Shown here: piece after piece, positions 25,793 through 35,282 of the stretch
How the letters are laid out: every line of letters begins with the position of its first letter
Numbering within the stretch: position 1 is the stretch's first letter
NCBI GenBank assembly: GCA_026393855.1
Contig: JAPKZJ010000090.1
Span: 20,169 to 84,168 of the forward strand
Direction: 5' to 3'
Source: Candidatus Aminicenantes bacterium
Lineage (GTDB): Bacteria > Acidobacteriota > Aminicenantia > Aminicenantales > UBA4085
DNA length: 64,000 bases
Notes under the pieces: model-generated
What the model saw: the letters and a program-made list of their open reading frames with translations, nothing else
Databases searched by the model: none
Told to the model about the DNA's origin: nothing
Made by a program: the position numbers and the translations under genes

Positions 25793-25811
25793 GCTGGATC
25801 CTCCGGGCGGT

Positions 25812-25851
25812 ATTCTATACTTTTTCCAAATCCGTTCCGATCTGCTAAGAT
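25812..25851. promoter_or_regulatory. Face-to-face divergent promoter region
   Basis: A minus-strand TAGAAT (25817-25812) and a plus-strand TAAGAT (25846-25851) lie within 40 bases and serve the two divergent genes. The -35 boxes are poor (TCGGAA minus, TTTCCA plus), so activation or overlap control is likely. Confidence 0.45.
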
Positions 25852-25864
25852 GAATTGTTCCCCA

Positions 25865-28800
25865 ATGAACGAAGAACGCCACTCCGCCGTCTCAGCTTTG
25901 ACGCCGTGCTTGACGGCATGGTTTGGCTCCCACGCGGTGGGCGATTCCGGTCGCTTGGCCGGAGAGCTCCTCGCCGTTCTGGAGGAAGCCGTCTCGGCCG
26001 GGCCGTTCGATCCCGCCGAGGCCGCGATCGTCCGAAAGGCGCTGTTTGAAACCGGCCGGCGGCCTTTCCTGCGCGCTTTGGGCGATGACGCCGCCCGCGC
26101 CCGTTGGGCCGAGTCCGCCCTGCGGCTCATCCGCGGCGTCGATTACTCCCTTCTCGAGATGTTCCAGGCCCGGGTCGAAGCCCATCCGGAGAAGGCGCTC
26201 TTCCGGGACGCCTCCGGGCCGGCGCCCGCCGAATGGAGCTATCGTCAGGTGGAGCGCAAGACGCGGGAGATCGCGGCCGCTTTCTTCCATTTGGCCGCGG
26301 CGGACGAGCCGGCCGGGCCGCCGCGCGTGGCGCTGTTCGCCGACAACGGTGTGGAAAACGCCTGCGCCGACCTGGCCTGTCTTTTCTACGACATCCTGGA
26401 CACGCCGATCAACACCCATTTCAGCCAAGACAATCTGATCGACATCTTCGACCGCCTGGGCATCACCCTGGCCGTGACGGACTCCCCGGCCCGGCGGCTC
26501 CTGCTCGAACAAGTCCGGGAAAAGACGGCCGTCCCGTTCCGGATCGTCGCTCTCGACGCGGGGACGGCCGACGAAAGCCGGGGCGTTCCGTTCTTGGGCG
26601 AGGTCTGCAAACGGCTCGGTGCGGCCGAAATCGACGCTCGGCTCGCCGGCCGCCGGCGGTTCGCCCTCGACGAAGTCGCGACCGTCCTTTTCACTTCGGG
26701 CAGCACGGGCCGCCCCAAAGGCGTCTCTTTTTCGATCTACAACCTCACCGCCAAGCGGTTCGCCCGGGCGGCGGCTTTGCCGGACGTCGGCGAGGATGAA
26801 GTCTTTCTCTGCTTCCTGCCGCTCTATCACACCTTCGGCCGCTACCTGGAGCTCCTGGGGTCGATTTATTGGGGCGGGACCTACGTCGCCTCGGGTAATC
26901 CCTCGCCCGAGCGCCTGTTCTCCCTGTTCCCGCAGATCCGGCCGACCGGATTCATCAGCGTGCCCATCCGCTGGGCCCAGCTCTACGAGGTTTGCCTGGA
27001 GGCGATGGAAGCGGCCGGACCCGGGGCGGACCCGGCGGTCGTCCTGCGACGGATCGTCGGCCCGGATCTGCGCTGGGGGCTTTCCGCGGCCGGGTTTCTG
27101 GACCCCAAGGTTTTCCGGTTCTTCGAGAAAAGCGGCATCGCCCTCTGCAGCGGCTTCGGGATGACCGAGGCCACGGGCGGCATCACCATGACCCCGCCCG
27201 GCCGCTATGTCGACAATGCCCACGGCCTCCCTCTGCCCGGGATCGAGGCCCGGCTGACCGGAGAAGGGGAGCTCGAAATCCGGGGGGCCTATGTCGCCCG
27301 GTATCTCGACGCGGCTCCGCCCGGCGGCGTCGTGCCCGTCCCCGGCGAGCCTGGCGGGGACGAGTGGCTGGCCACCGGGGATGTCTTCGAAATTTTGCCC
27401 AATGGGTATTATCGGATCGTCGACCGGATCAAGGATATCTACAAGAACACCCGAGGTGAGACGGTCGCTCCGCTCAAGGTCGAGAGCAAGTTCGCCGGAG
27501 TGCCCGGCATCAAGCGCACCTTCCTGGTCGGCGACGGCCGTCCCCACAACGTCCTGTTCATCGTCCCCGACTACGGCGACGCCGTCTTGCGCGCGGCCCT
27601 GGACGCCGACGGCGAGCGGGCGTATTACCGCCGCATCGTCGGCGCGGCCAACCTGGACCTGGCCCCCTACGAACGGGTCGTCAACTTCGCCGTCCTGGAT
27701 CGCGATTTCGAGGAGGCCCGCGGTGAGCTGACGACCAAAGGGTCGTACAACCGCAAGCGGATCGAGGCCGGGTTCGCGGCCGAGATCGAGGCGCTTTACC
27801 GCAAGAGCTTCGTCGAGCTGGAGTACCACGGCTGGCGGGTTCGCATTCCGCACTGGTTCTACCGCGACCTGGGCGTGCTTGAGGACGAGATCTTCTTCGT
27901 CGGCGATTTCCTGTTTGATTCGTTCCGCAAGACCATGCTGCCGCTGGCGGTCGAGGCCGGCTCGGGCCGACGGCTGATCGGGGACCTGGAGTACCGGATC
28001 GAAGGCGCAGTCATCGACTTGGGCGTGTTCGCCCGCCAGCCGCGTCTCTGGTTCGGCAACCCCGCCCTGGCCCGCTTCTGCCCTTGCCGGGCCGGCTGGG
28101 ACGTGCCGGCCGAAAGCGTCGCCGAACAGGTCTTTCTGCCGGCGTCCCGCGACCGGATCTACGGAACTGACGACGTCACAGCCCCGCTTCGAGTCCGGGA
28201 GGAGAGCCTCCTCGCGGCCCACAAGCTGGCGTCCATGGCCCTCTTCGGCGAAACGCCCGAAGCCCGGGCCGCCCTGATCAGGATCGAGGGTCTGCTGGCC
28301 GCGCCCGACCTGCGGATCGCGCCGCTGCTTCGCGCCCGGCTCGAGGCCTCGGCCGGGCATCCGGAGGAGTCGATTCGTTGCGACGCTTACCGCATCCTGC
28401 TCCTCGACGAGCCGAACCCCGAGTACGACCGGGCCCTGACCTCTTTCGTCCATTCGGGGCTGAGCTTTCTCAACGAAGCCTCGATCGAGGCCATCTCTTC
28501 TTCGCCGCTCGGGCCGGAGCGCTTCGACGCCCTCCGTCGTCGCATGGCGGCCTACCGGGAAAGCCTGGCCGGAGGCGGAGAGGAGGCCGAGCCGGCCCGA
28601 GCCCAGTTCCTCCGGATCCTTCGGCTGTTCGTCGACTTCGCCCGCTATCACCCGGACTACTACCGCCATGTCCGGGCCGAGCTGGCCAGCTGGGCTCTGC
28701 ATAGGGTCGATCCCGAGCTCTCGCGCTCGGCGGTCTCCCGGCTGAGCGAGCTCGATTCGGACCACGAGGGTTGGCTCGGCCGGCGGCTGCGGCCGCTGTC

Positions 28801-30514
28801 CCCGCAGGAGTGGGAGGCCCGCCTGGCCTTTGACGAAGGACTGCCGGCGGCCGAAGTCGGCCGCATCCGGCGCATTCTGACGGACCCGACATTCCTGCCG
28901 CAGTCGATCGGGCTCGTCTTCGGCCGCGAGGGCTTCGATCCGAGGGAGATCCCCGCCGACGGCATCTGGGTCTCCCGCCTGCCGGAGTATGACGGCCGGC
29001 CCAGCGTCCGCGTCCATGTCCGGAGCGCGTCCGGCGAGGCCTTCGATCTGCGGCTCATTACGGCGGACGATCTGGGGGTCCAACCGGAGGCCGAGACGCT
29101 GTTCTGGCACCTGGCTATCGCCAACTACCCGTTAGGCGAGCCCATCCTGCCGCGGATCGGGAGCCTCCGGCCGGGCCTCGGCGCTGTGGCCATTCTCTAC
29201 TCGGGACGGCTCAACGTCTGGGAGAGGCTCCGGCTCCGTGACGGAGACGAGGAGCCGGAGCGCTCCGTGCTGGGGCCGGGCCGTTGGCGGACGCTGGCCA
29301 TCGAGGGTATGGCCGCGTTCTTCAAGGCCTGGCGGTTTTCCGGCGGGCGGATCGTGCCGGGACTCCCGTCCCCGACCAACGTCATGGTCGCCGAAGCAAG
29401 CTCGCCGAGGCCCGCGATGATCCACTCGCTGGCGGGCTGGCGAGCCTACGAGGGGCCGCTGTCTCTCGTCCGGCCGCTTATCCGCAATTTTTTCCTCAAG
29501 ACCGCGGCCCATTATCCGTGGCTGGCTGGGCGTCAGGATGTCCGGTGGCTCTTCGACGCCTGCTACGAGGCGCTGGGCTACGCCGAGGCCTCGGCCTTTT
29601 TCCAAGCCCTTGCGGCGGCCCTGGAGAAAGAACCCGTCGCGGGCCTCGAGGGCGTCGCCTTGGCCGAGTCTTTGAGCGCTTATCTGTCCGAGTTCCGATC
29701 CCATTACATGATCCCTCTGCCGGCGGTCAACGCCGTCCGCCGGTACAAGGAATGGGAGCTGCAAAACGCCCCGTCCGGGGCGGCCGATCGGGAGGGCAAG
29801 GTGTTGGAGGTCCTCGGCGTCTTCGGCCTGGACCGGTACCCCGAAGCGGCGCGCTACTATCTCTACCGGCAGACTTATTTCGCGGGCGCCTCCGAGGCCG
29901 TCCTGGCGGCTTTCGACAAGTTGCTCGGGCGGATGACGGAGGAGGTCAAGACGCCGGCCGTGCATTTCGCGGAGCTCTCCGATCTCCAGGCGGCTCTGGC
30001 CGACGAAGCCGATAGGGCGGTCTTCGCCAAGATGGTCTTTCCCCGGGCCGCGGCCGGCCGAAGCTTCGATATCCGGCCGTTCGGGGAGGACCGCGTCAAG
30101 CAGGTTATCGTCCGGTCCGCCGTTTCCGACCGGAAGGGCGAATCTTATGAATTCGCCGAAACGTTCGACCCGGCGGAGATCGGGCAGCTCTACCGGCTTT
30201 TCTATCTCGAGAACTATCCCAAAACGATCTCTCAGCAGGATCGTCATTATATCCTGCGCGACTCCCGGGAGCGCGTGATGGGCGGGCTGTGTTACCGGCT
30301 GATGTCGGCCAATGCCGCGTTCATCGACGGCATCGTGATCGCCTCGGCCTTGAAGGGCAGGGGCTTGGGCGGGGCGATGATCGAAGAGTTCTGCCAGCGG
30401 ATGAGCGCGGCCGGAATCCATGTCATCCTGACCCACTTCTATCTGCCCGGATTCTTCCTCCATCAGGGATTTCGGGAGGACAAGCGCTGGGGATCGCTCG
30501 TCCGAGAATTGTGA
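25865..30514 (+). CDS. 1,549-residue adenylation-domain / unknown middle / GNAT fusion protein
   Basis: Residues about 90-640 form an ANL acyl-adenylating domain: VLFTSGSTGRPKGV (A3, near 274), GFGMTEATGG (near 430), WLATGDVFEILPNGYYRIVDR and IKDIYKNTRGETVAP with the hinge region (near 500-525). The usual C-terminal catalytic Lys region appears as ELTTKGSYNRKRI. About 750 residues (650-1400) match nothing I know; GGRIVPGLPSPTNVMV near residue 1160 is a possible nucleotide or kinase-like segment. The last 150 residues are a GNAT domain with ALKGRGLGGAMIEEF as acetyl-CoA loop. No carrier-protein serine motif is seen. ATG 25865 is preferred, since ATG 25850 lies within the -10 box. The product may activate and transfer a fatty acyl group; this is inference. 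Confidence 0.8.
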   Translation: MNEERHSAVSALTPCLTAWFGSHAVGDSGRLAGELLAVLEEAVSAGPFDPAEAAIVRKALFETGRRPFLRALGDDAARARWAESALRLIRGVDYSLLEMFQARVEAHPEKALFRDASGPAPAEWSYRQVERKTREIAAAFFHLAAADEPAGPPRVALFADNGVENACADLACLFYDILDTPINTHFSQDNLIDIFDRLGITLAVTDSPARRLLLEQVREKTAVPFRIVALDAGTADESRGVPFLGEVCKRLGAAEIDARLAGRRRFALDEVATVLFTSGSTGRPKGVSFSIYNLTAKRFARAAALPDVGEDEVFLCFLPLYHTFGRYLELLGSIYWGGTYVASGNPSPERLFSLFPQIRPTGFISVPIRWAQLYEVCLEAMEAAGPGADPAVVLRRIVGPDLRWGLSAAGFLDPKVFRFFEKSGIALCSGFGMTEATGGITMTPPGRYVDNAHGLPLPGIEARLTGEGELEIRGAYVARYLDAAPPGGVVPVPGEPGGDEWLATGDVFEILPNGYYRIVDRIKDIYKNTRGETVAPLKVESKFAGVPGIKRTFLVGDGRPHNVLFIVPDYGDAVLRAALDADGERAYYRRIVGAANLDLAPYERVVNFAVLDRDFEEARGELTTKGSYNRKRIEAGFAAEIEALYRKSFVELEYHGWRVRIPHWFYRDLGVLEDEIFFVGDFLFDSFRKTMLPLAVEAGSGRRLIGDLEYRIEGAVIDLGVFARQPRLWFGNPALARFCPCRAGWDVPAESVAEQVFLPASRDRIYGTDDVTAPLRVREESLLAAHKLASMALFGETPEARAALIRIEGLLAAPDLRIAPLLRARLEASAGHPEESIRCDAYRILLLDEPNPEYDRALTSFVHSGLSFLNEASIEAISSSPLGPERFDALRRRMAAYRESLAGGGEEAEPARAQFLRILRLFVDFARYHPDYYRHVRAELASWALHRVDPELSRSAVSRLSELDSDHEGWLGRRLRPLSPQEWEARLAFDEGLPAAEVGRIRRILTDPTFLPQSIGLVFGREGFDPREIPADGIWVSRLPEYDGRPSVRVHVRSASGEAFDLRLITADDLGVQPEAETLFWHLAIANYPLGEPILPRIGSLRPGLGAVAILYSGRLNVWERLRLRDGDEEPERSVLGPGRWRTLAIEGMAAFFKAWRFSGGRIVPGLPSPTNVMVAEASSPRPAMIHSLAGWRAYEGPLSLVRPLIRNFFLKTAAHYPWLAGRQDVRWLFDACYEALGYAEASAFFQALAAALEKEPVAGLEGVALAESLSAYLSEFRSHYMIPLPAVNAVRRYKEWELQNAPSGAADREGKVLEVLGVFGLDRYPEAARYYLYRQTYFAGASEAVLAAFDKLLGRMTEEVKTPAVHFAELSDLQAALADEADRAVFAKMVFPRAAAGRSFDIRPFGEDRVKQVIVRSAVSDRKGESYEFAETFDPAEIGQLYRLFYLENYPKTISQQDRHYILRDSRERVMGGLCYRLMSANAAFIDGIVIASALKGRGLGGAMIEEFCQRMSAAGIHVILTHFYLPGFFLHQGFREDKRWGSLVREL

Positions 30515-30670
30515 AACGCGGATTTATTGATCTTTGCCGAATTCCGGAAAGGCAGCTCGGAGTATCGGCCCGGCGGCTTCGGCCTCTTCTCGCCTTTTCC
30601 CACAGCTCTCTTCGGCGCCTCCAGCGCTTCGCAGTCCTCGTAGGGACGTCGCTTCGACAGTCCCCGCGAG

Positions 30671-30852
30671 GGCGGAACTGCGCATTCCAGATCGCCCGGT
30701 CTTCAAGGCCCCCCACTCCTCTTCGATTCCTACAGATGGTCGCGTGCTCAAACAGCCCTTGGCGCCTGGCCAGAGCCAGGTTCCCTCAGAGAGCTATGGA
30801 AAAAGGCGCCGGCCTCGCGATTTCGCCGTTGGCCGATACCCCGAACCGCCTG
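30671..30852 (+). repeat. Dispersed intergenic element, family B copy 2
   Basis: This is the second copy of the element at 8403-8585, in the same orientation, with shared blocks GCGTGCTCAAACA, GGTTCCCTC and CTCGCGATTTCGCCGTTGGCCGA. It adds a hairpin CCTGGC-CAGA-GCCAGG (30765-30780). The 490-base gap 30515-31003 otherwise holds only the promoter of the following regulator. Confidence 0.8.
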
Positions 30853-30931
30853 ATTTCACGGAATTCGGCGAAGTCCATTTTGTTTCTTACCGCTAGGCAA
30901 ATCGTCGGGAATGGAATGGCAAAAATAGTAC

Positions 30932-30960
30932 TTGACATGAGCCTGATTGGAGGTTATATA
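30932..30960 (+). promoter_or_regulatory. Promoter of the methylaspartate operon
   Basis: A perfect TTGACA (30932-30937), a 17-base spacer and TATATA (30955-30960). It is the only strong promoter ahead of the nine-gene operon. Confidence 0.75.
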
Positions 30961-30970
30961 GGACTAGTCC
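30961..30970 (+). promoter_or_regulatory. Candidate operator for the GntR regulator
   Basis: GGACTAGTCC is a perfect 10-base palindrome placed exactly at the expected transcription start, between the -10 box and the regulator gene. A related half site GGTCC follows at 30986-30990. The position suits autorepression. Confidence 0.5.
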
Positions 30971-31003
30971 ATTATGTATGGTATGGTCCACACAGGAGGA
31001 TTC

Positions 31004-32008
31004 ATGTTTAACATAAAGCTCGATAAGTCCGACGGCTCCAGACCGGCCTATCAGCAAATCATTGATCACATCGAACACCTCATCAGGACTTCCAGGCTCA
31101 AAGTGGGAGACAAGATTCCGCCCGAGCGCGAGCTGGCCGAGATGCTCGGCGCCGCCCGCGGGACGGTCAAAAAGGCCTACGAGGAGCTGTCGCGCAAAGG
31201 GTTGATCGAAGTGACCCAAGGCCGAGGGAGCTTCGTCTCGGCCCCCTACACTCCGTCGATGGCCGACCGCAAAGAGAGGGCCGGGGTTCTCATCGCCGGA
31301 GTCATCGACGAGCTCGTCCGCTTTAAGTTCTCGTACCAGGAGATCAAAGCCTTCTTCGACCTCCGCCTGTTAGAGCGCGAAGAAGCCTTGCGCGATCTGG
31401 CGGTGGCGGCGGTCGACTGCAACCCGGAGGCCCTGGAGATTTACGAGAAGCAGATCTTCCTCCTGCCCTTCGTCAACATGGCCAAGTTCCTCCTGGACGA
31501 CATCCTCAAGGACCCGGCTCTGGGCCGCCGGCTGACCCAGTTCGACCTCATCCTGACCACTCCCACCCACATCGAGGACCTCAAGTCCCGCTACCCCGAG
31601 CTGGCCGACAAGATCCTGCCGGTGGCCGTGGCCCCGGCCCGCGACTCGATCATCCGGCTGGCCCGGCTGACGCCCTCACAGCGAATCGGCGTCGTCTGCC
31701 GCTCGCCCCGCTTCTTCGCCATCATCACCCGCCACCTCAAGGAGTTCGGCATCCCGGCCGACAGCATGGCCGTTCTCTACGACCAGGATCTGGAAGGATT
31801 GGGCGACTTCATCTGCGGGTTGGATGCCGTCATCATCCCGCCCGGACTGTCGCTCATCAGCCGCAAGGAGAACCTGGCCCAAGTCCAGGCCTTCACCGAG
31901 CGCGGCGGAATCGTCATCCCCTTCGATTACAAGATCGAGCAGGGTTCGCTCCTCCACGTCGAGGAGCGCCTGCGCGGAATCCTGGCCGATGCCGCCGGGC
32001 GGGCGTGA
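31004..32008 (+). CDS. GntR-family transcriptional regulator of the methylaspartate operon
   Basis: The 334-residue protein has an N-terminal winged helix (about residues 10-80) with [40 protein letters not shown] and [13 protein letters not shown], typical of GntR. The C-terminal 230 residues are not FadR-like all-helical and not MocR aminotransferase-like. Segments such as [33 protein letters not shown] and [18 protein letters not shown] suggest a Rossmann-type ligand domain. ATG 31004 follows CAGGAGGATTC. The gene starts the operon, ten bases before glmS, so it probably senses a pathway metabolite (glutamate, mesaconate or a cobamide) and controls its own operon. The ligand is inference. 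Confidence 0.88.
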   Translation: MFNIKLDKSDGSRPAYQQIIDHIEHLIRTSRLKVGDKIPPERELAEMLGAARGTVKKAYEELSRKGLIEVTQGRGSFVSAPYTPSMADRKERAGVLIAGVIDELVRFKFSYQEIKAFFDLRLLEREEALRDLAVAAVDCNPEALEIYEKQIFLLPFVNMAKFLLDDILKDPALGRRLTQFDLILTTPTHIEDLKSRYPELADKILPVAVAPARDSIIRLARLTPSQRIGVVCRSPRFFAIITRHLKEFGIPADSMAVLYDQDLEGLGDFICGLDAVIIPPGLSLISRKENLAQVQAFTERGGIVIPFDYKIEQGSLLHVEERLRGILADAAGRA

Positions 32009-32018
32009 GGGGCCGGCC

Positions 32019-32435
32019 ATGAACATCGTCCTCGGAGTCATCGGATCGGACTGCCACTCCGTCGGCAACAAGATCCTGGAGGCCTTCTTCGGCGAAGCCG
32101 GCTTCCATGTCGTCAACCTCGGCGTCATGGTCACTCAAGAGGAGTTCATCGACGCCGCCGTCGAGTCGGACGCCAAGGCCATCCTGGTTTCGTCGCTCTA
32201 CGGCCACGGCGAGATCGACTGCGAAGGTCTGCGCCAGAAATGCATCGAGCGCGGGCTGGAGGACGTCGTTCTCTATGTCGGCGGGAATCTGGTCGTGGGC
32301 AAGACGCCCTTCGACGAGATCGAGCGCAAGTTCAAGGCCATGGGTTTCGATCGGATCTTCCCCCCGAACGCCGATCTGAATCAAGCGGCCGAGGATCTCC
32401 GGACCGACATCGCGGCGAGAGGAGCCCATGCCTGA
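32019..32435 (+). CDS. glmS: Methylaspartate (glutamate) mutase, S subunit
   Basis: This is the 138-residue cobalamin-binding subunit. The B12 motif [12 protein letters not shown] contains the axial His13 (DxHxxG), followed by [37 protein letters not shown] and [10 protein letters not shown], all classic for MutS/GlmS. It carries adenosylcobalamin and with GlmE forms the mutase that converts L-glutamate to (2S,3S)-3-methylaspartate by a radical carbon-skeleton rearrangement. ATG 32019 follows GGCCGGCC without a strong ribosome site and comes ten bases after the regulator. It overlaps glmL by eight bases. Longer frames extending upstream are not real. Confidence 0.97.
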   Translation: MNIVLGVIGSDCHSVGNKILEAFFGEAGFHVVNLGVMVTQEEFIDAAVESDAKAILVSSLYGHGEIDCEGLRQKCIERGLEDVVLYVGGNLVVGKTPFDEIERKFKAMGFDRIFPPNADLNQAAEDLRTDIAARGAHA

Positions 32436-33837
32436 ACCGGCCTGGCTCAGCGTCGACATCGGGTCGACCTTCACCAAGGGGGCCCTCTTCGTCCCCGAGG
32501 GGGACGCCCTGGCCTTGCGGGCCCAGTCCGCCGTCCCCACGACCGTCGACGACCTTTCGCGCGGCTTCGAGATCGTCGAAGCCGCGCTCAAGGCCGCCGC
32601 CGGCCCGGCCGGAATCGGCCGCGCCTATTTCTCCTCCTCGGCCCGTGGCGGGCTCAAGATCGCCGCCGTCGGGTTGACGACCGACCTGACGGTCTCGATC
32701 GCCCGTCTGGCCGCCTGCTCGGCTGGCGGCAAGGTCGTCAAGGCTTATTCCTATCGCCTGACCCGGGCCGAGATCGAGGAGCTTGAAGGCTTGGCGCCCG
32801 ACATCGTCCTGTTCACGGGCGGCACGGACGGCGGCCACGAACGGACCAACCTGGCCAACGCCGAGGCCCTGGCGGCCTCCTCTCTGACGGCCGTGATCCT
32901 CTATGCCGGCAACGCCAAGATTCAAGACGAAGTCCTGGCCCGGCTGAAGGGCAAGAACGCGGTGGCCGCCGCCAACGTCATGCCCGAGGTCGGCGAGGTC
33001 CGCATCGAGCCGGCCCGCGAAGTGATCCGCCGCGTCTTCCTGGAGCGGATCGTAGACGGCAAAGGCCTGTCCCGGATCGTGCGGCGGATCGGGACCGATC
33101 CCAAGCCGACGCCCCTGGCGGTCTACGACCTGGTTCGGACGATCCCCGAGGTTCTGCCCGACTGGGACGATCTGGCTGTCATCGACATGGGTGGCGCGAC
33201 CACGGATTTCTATTCCAACACCGAATCCGACCGGGCCGGAGACGGCGTCCTGGTCAAGGGCCTGCCCGAGCCTCGCGTCAAACGCACGGTCGAAGGCGAC
33301 CTGGGCTTGCGGGTCAGTGTCCTGGCTTTGGCCGCCTCGCAGGCCGGCGAGATCGAGGACCGGCTGACGGCCGAGGGGTTGGACAAGCCGGGCTTCGACG
33401 CGTATGTCGCGGCCGTCGCCGCCCGCCCCGAGGCGGTCCCCGGCTCCAGGCTCGAAGAGCGCTACGATGCGATCCTGGCCGGCGCCTGCGTTCGGGCCGC
33501 AGCGCTTCGCCACGCCGGCCGGCAGACCCGATTGGCCACTCTTCAAGGCGTCGTTCACATCCGCCGGGGCAAAGATCTCAGCCGCCTCCGCCGCATTGTC
33601 GGGTCCGGCGGCTTCCTGTCCCGCTGCTCCGATGCATCCGTCCTGGCGGAAGCCTGCCTCCGGCCCCGGGAGGATCCCGAGGACCGGCCCTTGCTTCCCG
33701 CCGCTCCCGAGCTTTTTTCCGACGCCCTGTATCTCTTTCCCCTGTTGGGGAATCTCGTCGCCGATCATCCCGCGGAAGCCGCCCGGACGGCCGTCCGCCA
33801 AACCATAAAACTGGAACAAGCGAGGTCATCGATATGA
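32428..33837 (+). CDS. glmL: Methylaspartate mutase accessory protein GlmL
   Basis: The 469-residue protein has the actin/Hsp70-type ATPase signatures of MutL/Glm[15 protein letters not shown] is phosphate loop 1 (near residue 6), [15 protein letters not shown] the family segment, and [15 protein letters not shown] phosphate loop 2 (near 249). Length matches the clostridial MutL proteins. GlmL is always found between the S and E subunits and is believed to reactivate or chaperone the mutase by exchanging damaged cobalamin. It overlaps both neighbours (ATGA with glmE), so the three genes are translationally coupled. Confidence 0.96.
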   Translation: MPEPAWLSVDIGSTFTKGALFVPEGDALALRAQSAVPTTVDDLSRGFEIVEAALKAAAGPAGIGRAYFSSSARGGLKIAAVGLTTDLTVSIARLAACSAGGKVVKAYSYRLTRAEIEELEGLAPDIVLFTGGTDGGHERTNLANAEALAASSLTAVILYAGNAKIQDEVLARLKGKNAVAAANVMPEVGEVRIEPAREVIRRVFLERIVDGKGLSRIVRRIGTDPKPTPLAVYDLVRTIPEVLPDWDDLAVIDMGGATTDFYSNTESDRAGDGVLVKGLPEPRVKRTVEGDLGLRVSVLALAASQAGEIEDRLTAEGLDKPGFDAYVAAVAARPEAVPGSRLEERYDAILAGACVRAAALRHAGRQTRLATLQGVVHIRRGKDLSRLRRIVGSGGFLSRCSDASVLAEACLRPREDPEDRPLLPAAPELFSDALYLFPLLGNLVADHPAEAARTAVRQTIKLEQARSSI

Positions 33838-35282
33838 AACATTTCTCCCTTCCCTGGAAGGACTTCCTGGCCGAACGCGAAGAGGTCCTGCGGGCTTGGC
33901 CGACCGGCCGCGGGATCACTCTCGAGGACGGGGTCCGCTATCAGAGCCAGATCCCCAAGGAAAAAAATTTCGCCTTGGCCATGCGCAAGGCCCGCGAGCT
34001 GAAAAAAACCTTGACCCAGCCGCGGGCCGGCGTCGCCTTGGTCGATCAGCACATCCAGCTCCTCCGCTATCTCGAGTCGGAAGGCGGGGCGGACCTCCTG
34101 CCGACGACCATCGACGCCTACACCCGCCAGAACCGCTACGAAGAGGCGGCCAAGGGCATCGAAAAGTCGCAGGCCGCCGGCCATTCCCTGCTCAATGGTT
34201 TTCCCGCCGTCAACCATGGGCTGGAAGGCTGCCGACGCGTTACGGAAGCCGTCCGGCGCCCGATCCAAGTCCGGCACGGAACGCCCGATGCCCGCCTGTT
34301 GGCGGAGATCACCCTGGCTTCGGGCTTCACCAGCTTCGAGGGCGGCGGGATCTCCTACAACATCCCCTACGCCAAGAAAGTCCCGCTGGACAAGTCCATC
34401 CGGGACTGGCAATATGTCGACCGTCTGGTCGGCTACTACGAGGAGAACGGCGTCTCGATCAATCGCGAGCCCTTCGGCCCGCTGACCGGGACACTCGTGC
34501 CGCCCTTCATCAGCCACACCATCGCCATCCTGGAAGGCCTGTTGGCCCTGGAGGAGGGCGTCAAGTCGCTGACCCTGGGCTACGGGCAGGGCGGCAACAT
34601 CATCCAGGATTTGGCCGCCGTCGTCTCCCTGCGCGAGCTGGCCCACGCCTATTTCCGGGAGGCCGGCCACACCGACTACGACCTGACCATCGTCTTCCAC
34701 CAGTGGATGGGCGGCTTCCCCGAGGACGAGGCCAAGGCCTTCGCGGTCATCAACCTGGGCGCCGTTGTGGCGGCCATGGCCAAGGCCGAGAAGATCATCG
34801 TCAAGACACCGCATGAAGCCATGGGCATCCCGACCAAGGAGGCCAACGCGGCGGGGCTTAAGTCGACCCGCCAGATCCTGAGCATGGTCGAGGAGCAGGT
34901 CGTCTGCGCCGACAACGAGTCCGTCCGCGAGGAAGCCGGGCTGATCGGGCGCGAAGTCGCCTGCCTGATGAAGGCTGTGGCCGCGGCGGGCGAGGGCGAC
35001 CGGGCCCGCGGCATCGTCCGGGCCTTCGCCGCCGGCCTGCTCGACGTGCCCTTCGCCCCCTCTTCCTACAACCGGGGCAAAGTCCTGCCGATCAGGGACA
35101 ATGAGGGCTTTATCCGCGTCTACGCCAAGGGCTTCCTGCCCCTGGACGCGGAGATCATGGCCGTCCACAAGGCCCGCCTGGACGAGCGGGCCAAGGCCGA
35201 AGGCCGCGCCGCCTCCTTCCAAATGGTGACGGACGACATCTATGCCATCAGCAAAGGCAAGCTCATCGGGAGGCCGAAATGA
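33834..35282 (+). CDS. glmE: Methylaspartate mutase, E subunit
   Basis: This 482-residue TIM-barrel subunit binds glutamate and adenosylcobalamin with GlmS. Family signatures include TQPRAGVALVDQHIQLL, NGFPAVNHGLEGCRRV, PIQVRHGTPDARLLAEI and GGISYNIPYAKKVPLDKS. The last includes residues of the substrate arginine-claw region. The length matches clostridial GlmE (483). The family members need strictly anaerobic or microaerobic conditions for turnover. It overlaps glmL and mal by four bases each. Confidence 0.97.
   Translation: MKHFSLPWKDFLAEREEVLRAWPTGRGITLEDGVRYQSQIPKEKNFALAMRKARELKKTLTQPRAGVALVDQHIQLLRYLESEGGADLLPTTIDAYTRQNRYEEAAKGIEKSQAAGHSLLNGFPAVNHGLEGCRRVTEAVRRPIQVRHGTPDARLLAEITLASGFTSFEGGGISYNIPYAKKVPLDKSIRDWQYVDRLVGYYEENGVSINREPFGPLTGTLVPPFISHTIAILEGLLALEEGVKSLTLGYGQGGNIIQDLAAVVSLRELAHAYFREAGHTDYDLTIVFHQWMGGFPEDEAKAFAVINLGAVVAAMAKAEKIIVKTPHEAMGIPTKEANAAGLKSTRQILSMVEEQVVCADNESVREEAGLIGREVACLMKAVAAAGEGDRARGIVRAFAAGLLDVPFAPSSYNRGKVLPIRDNEGFIRVYAKGFLPLDAEIMAVHKARLDERAKAEGRAASFQMVTDDIYAISKGKLIGRPK

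Noticed and set aside
25892..29110. 1,072-codon minus-strand frame
   Set aside because: It is antisense to the adenylation megaprotein, whose + strand motifs are unmistakable. Long antisense frames are expected at this GC content.
32332..33819. 495-codon minus-strand frame
   Set aside because: Antisense to glmL; the + strand carries both actin-type phosphate loops.
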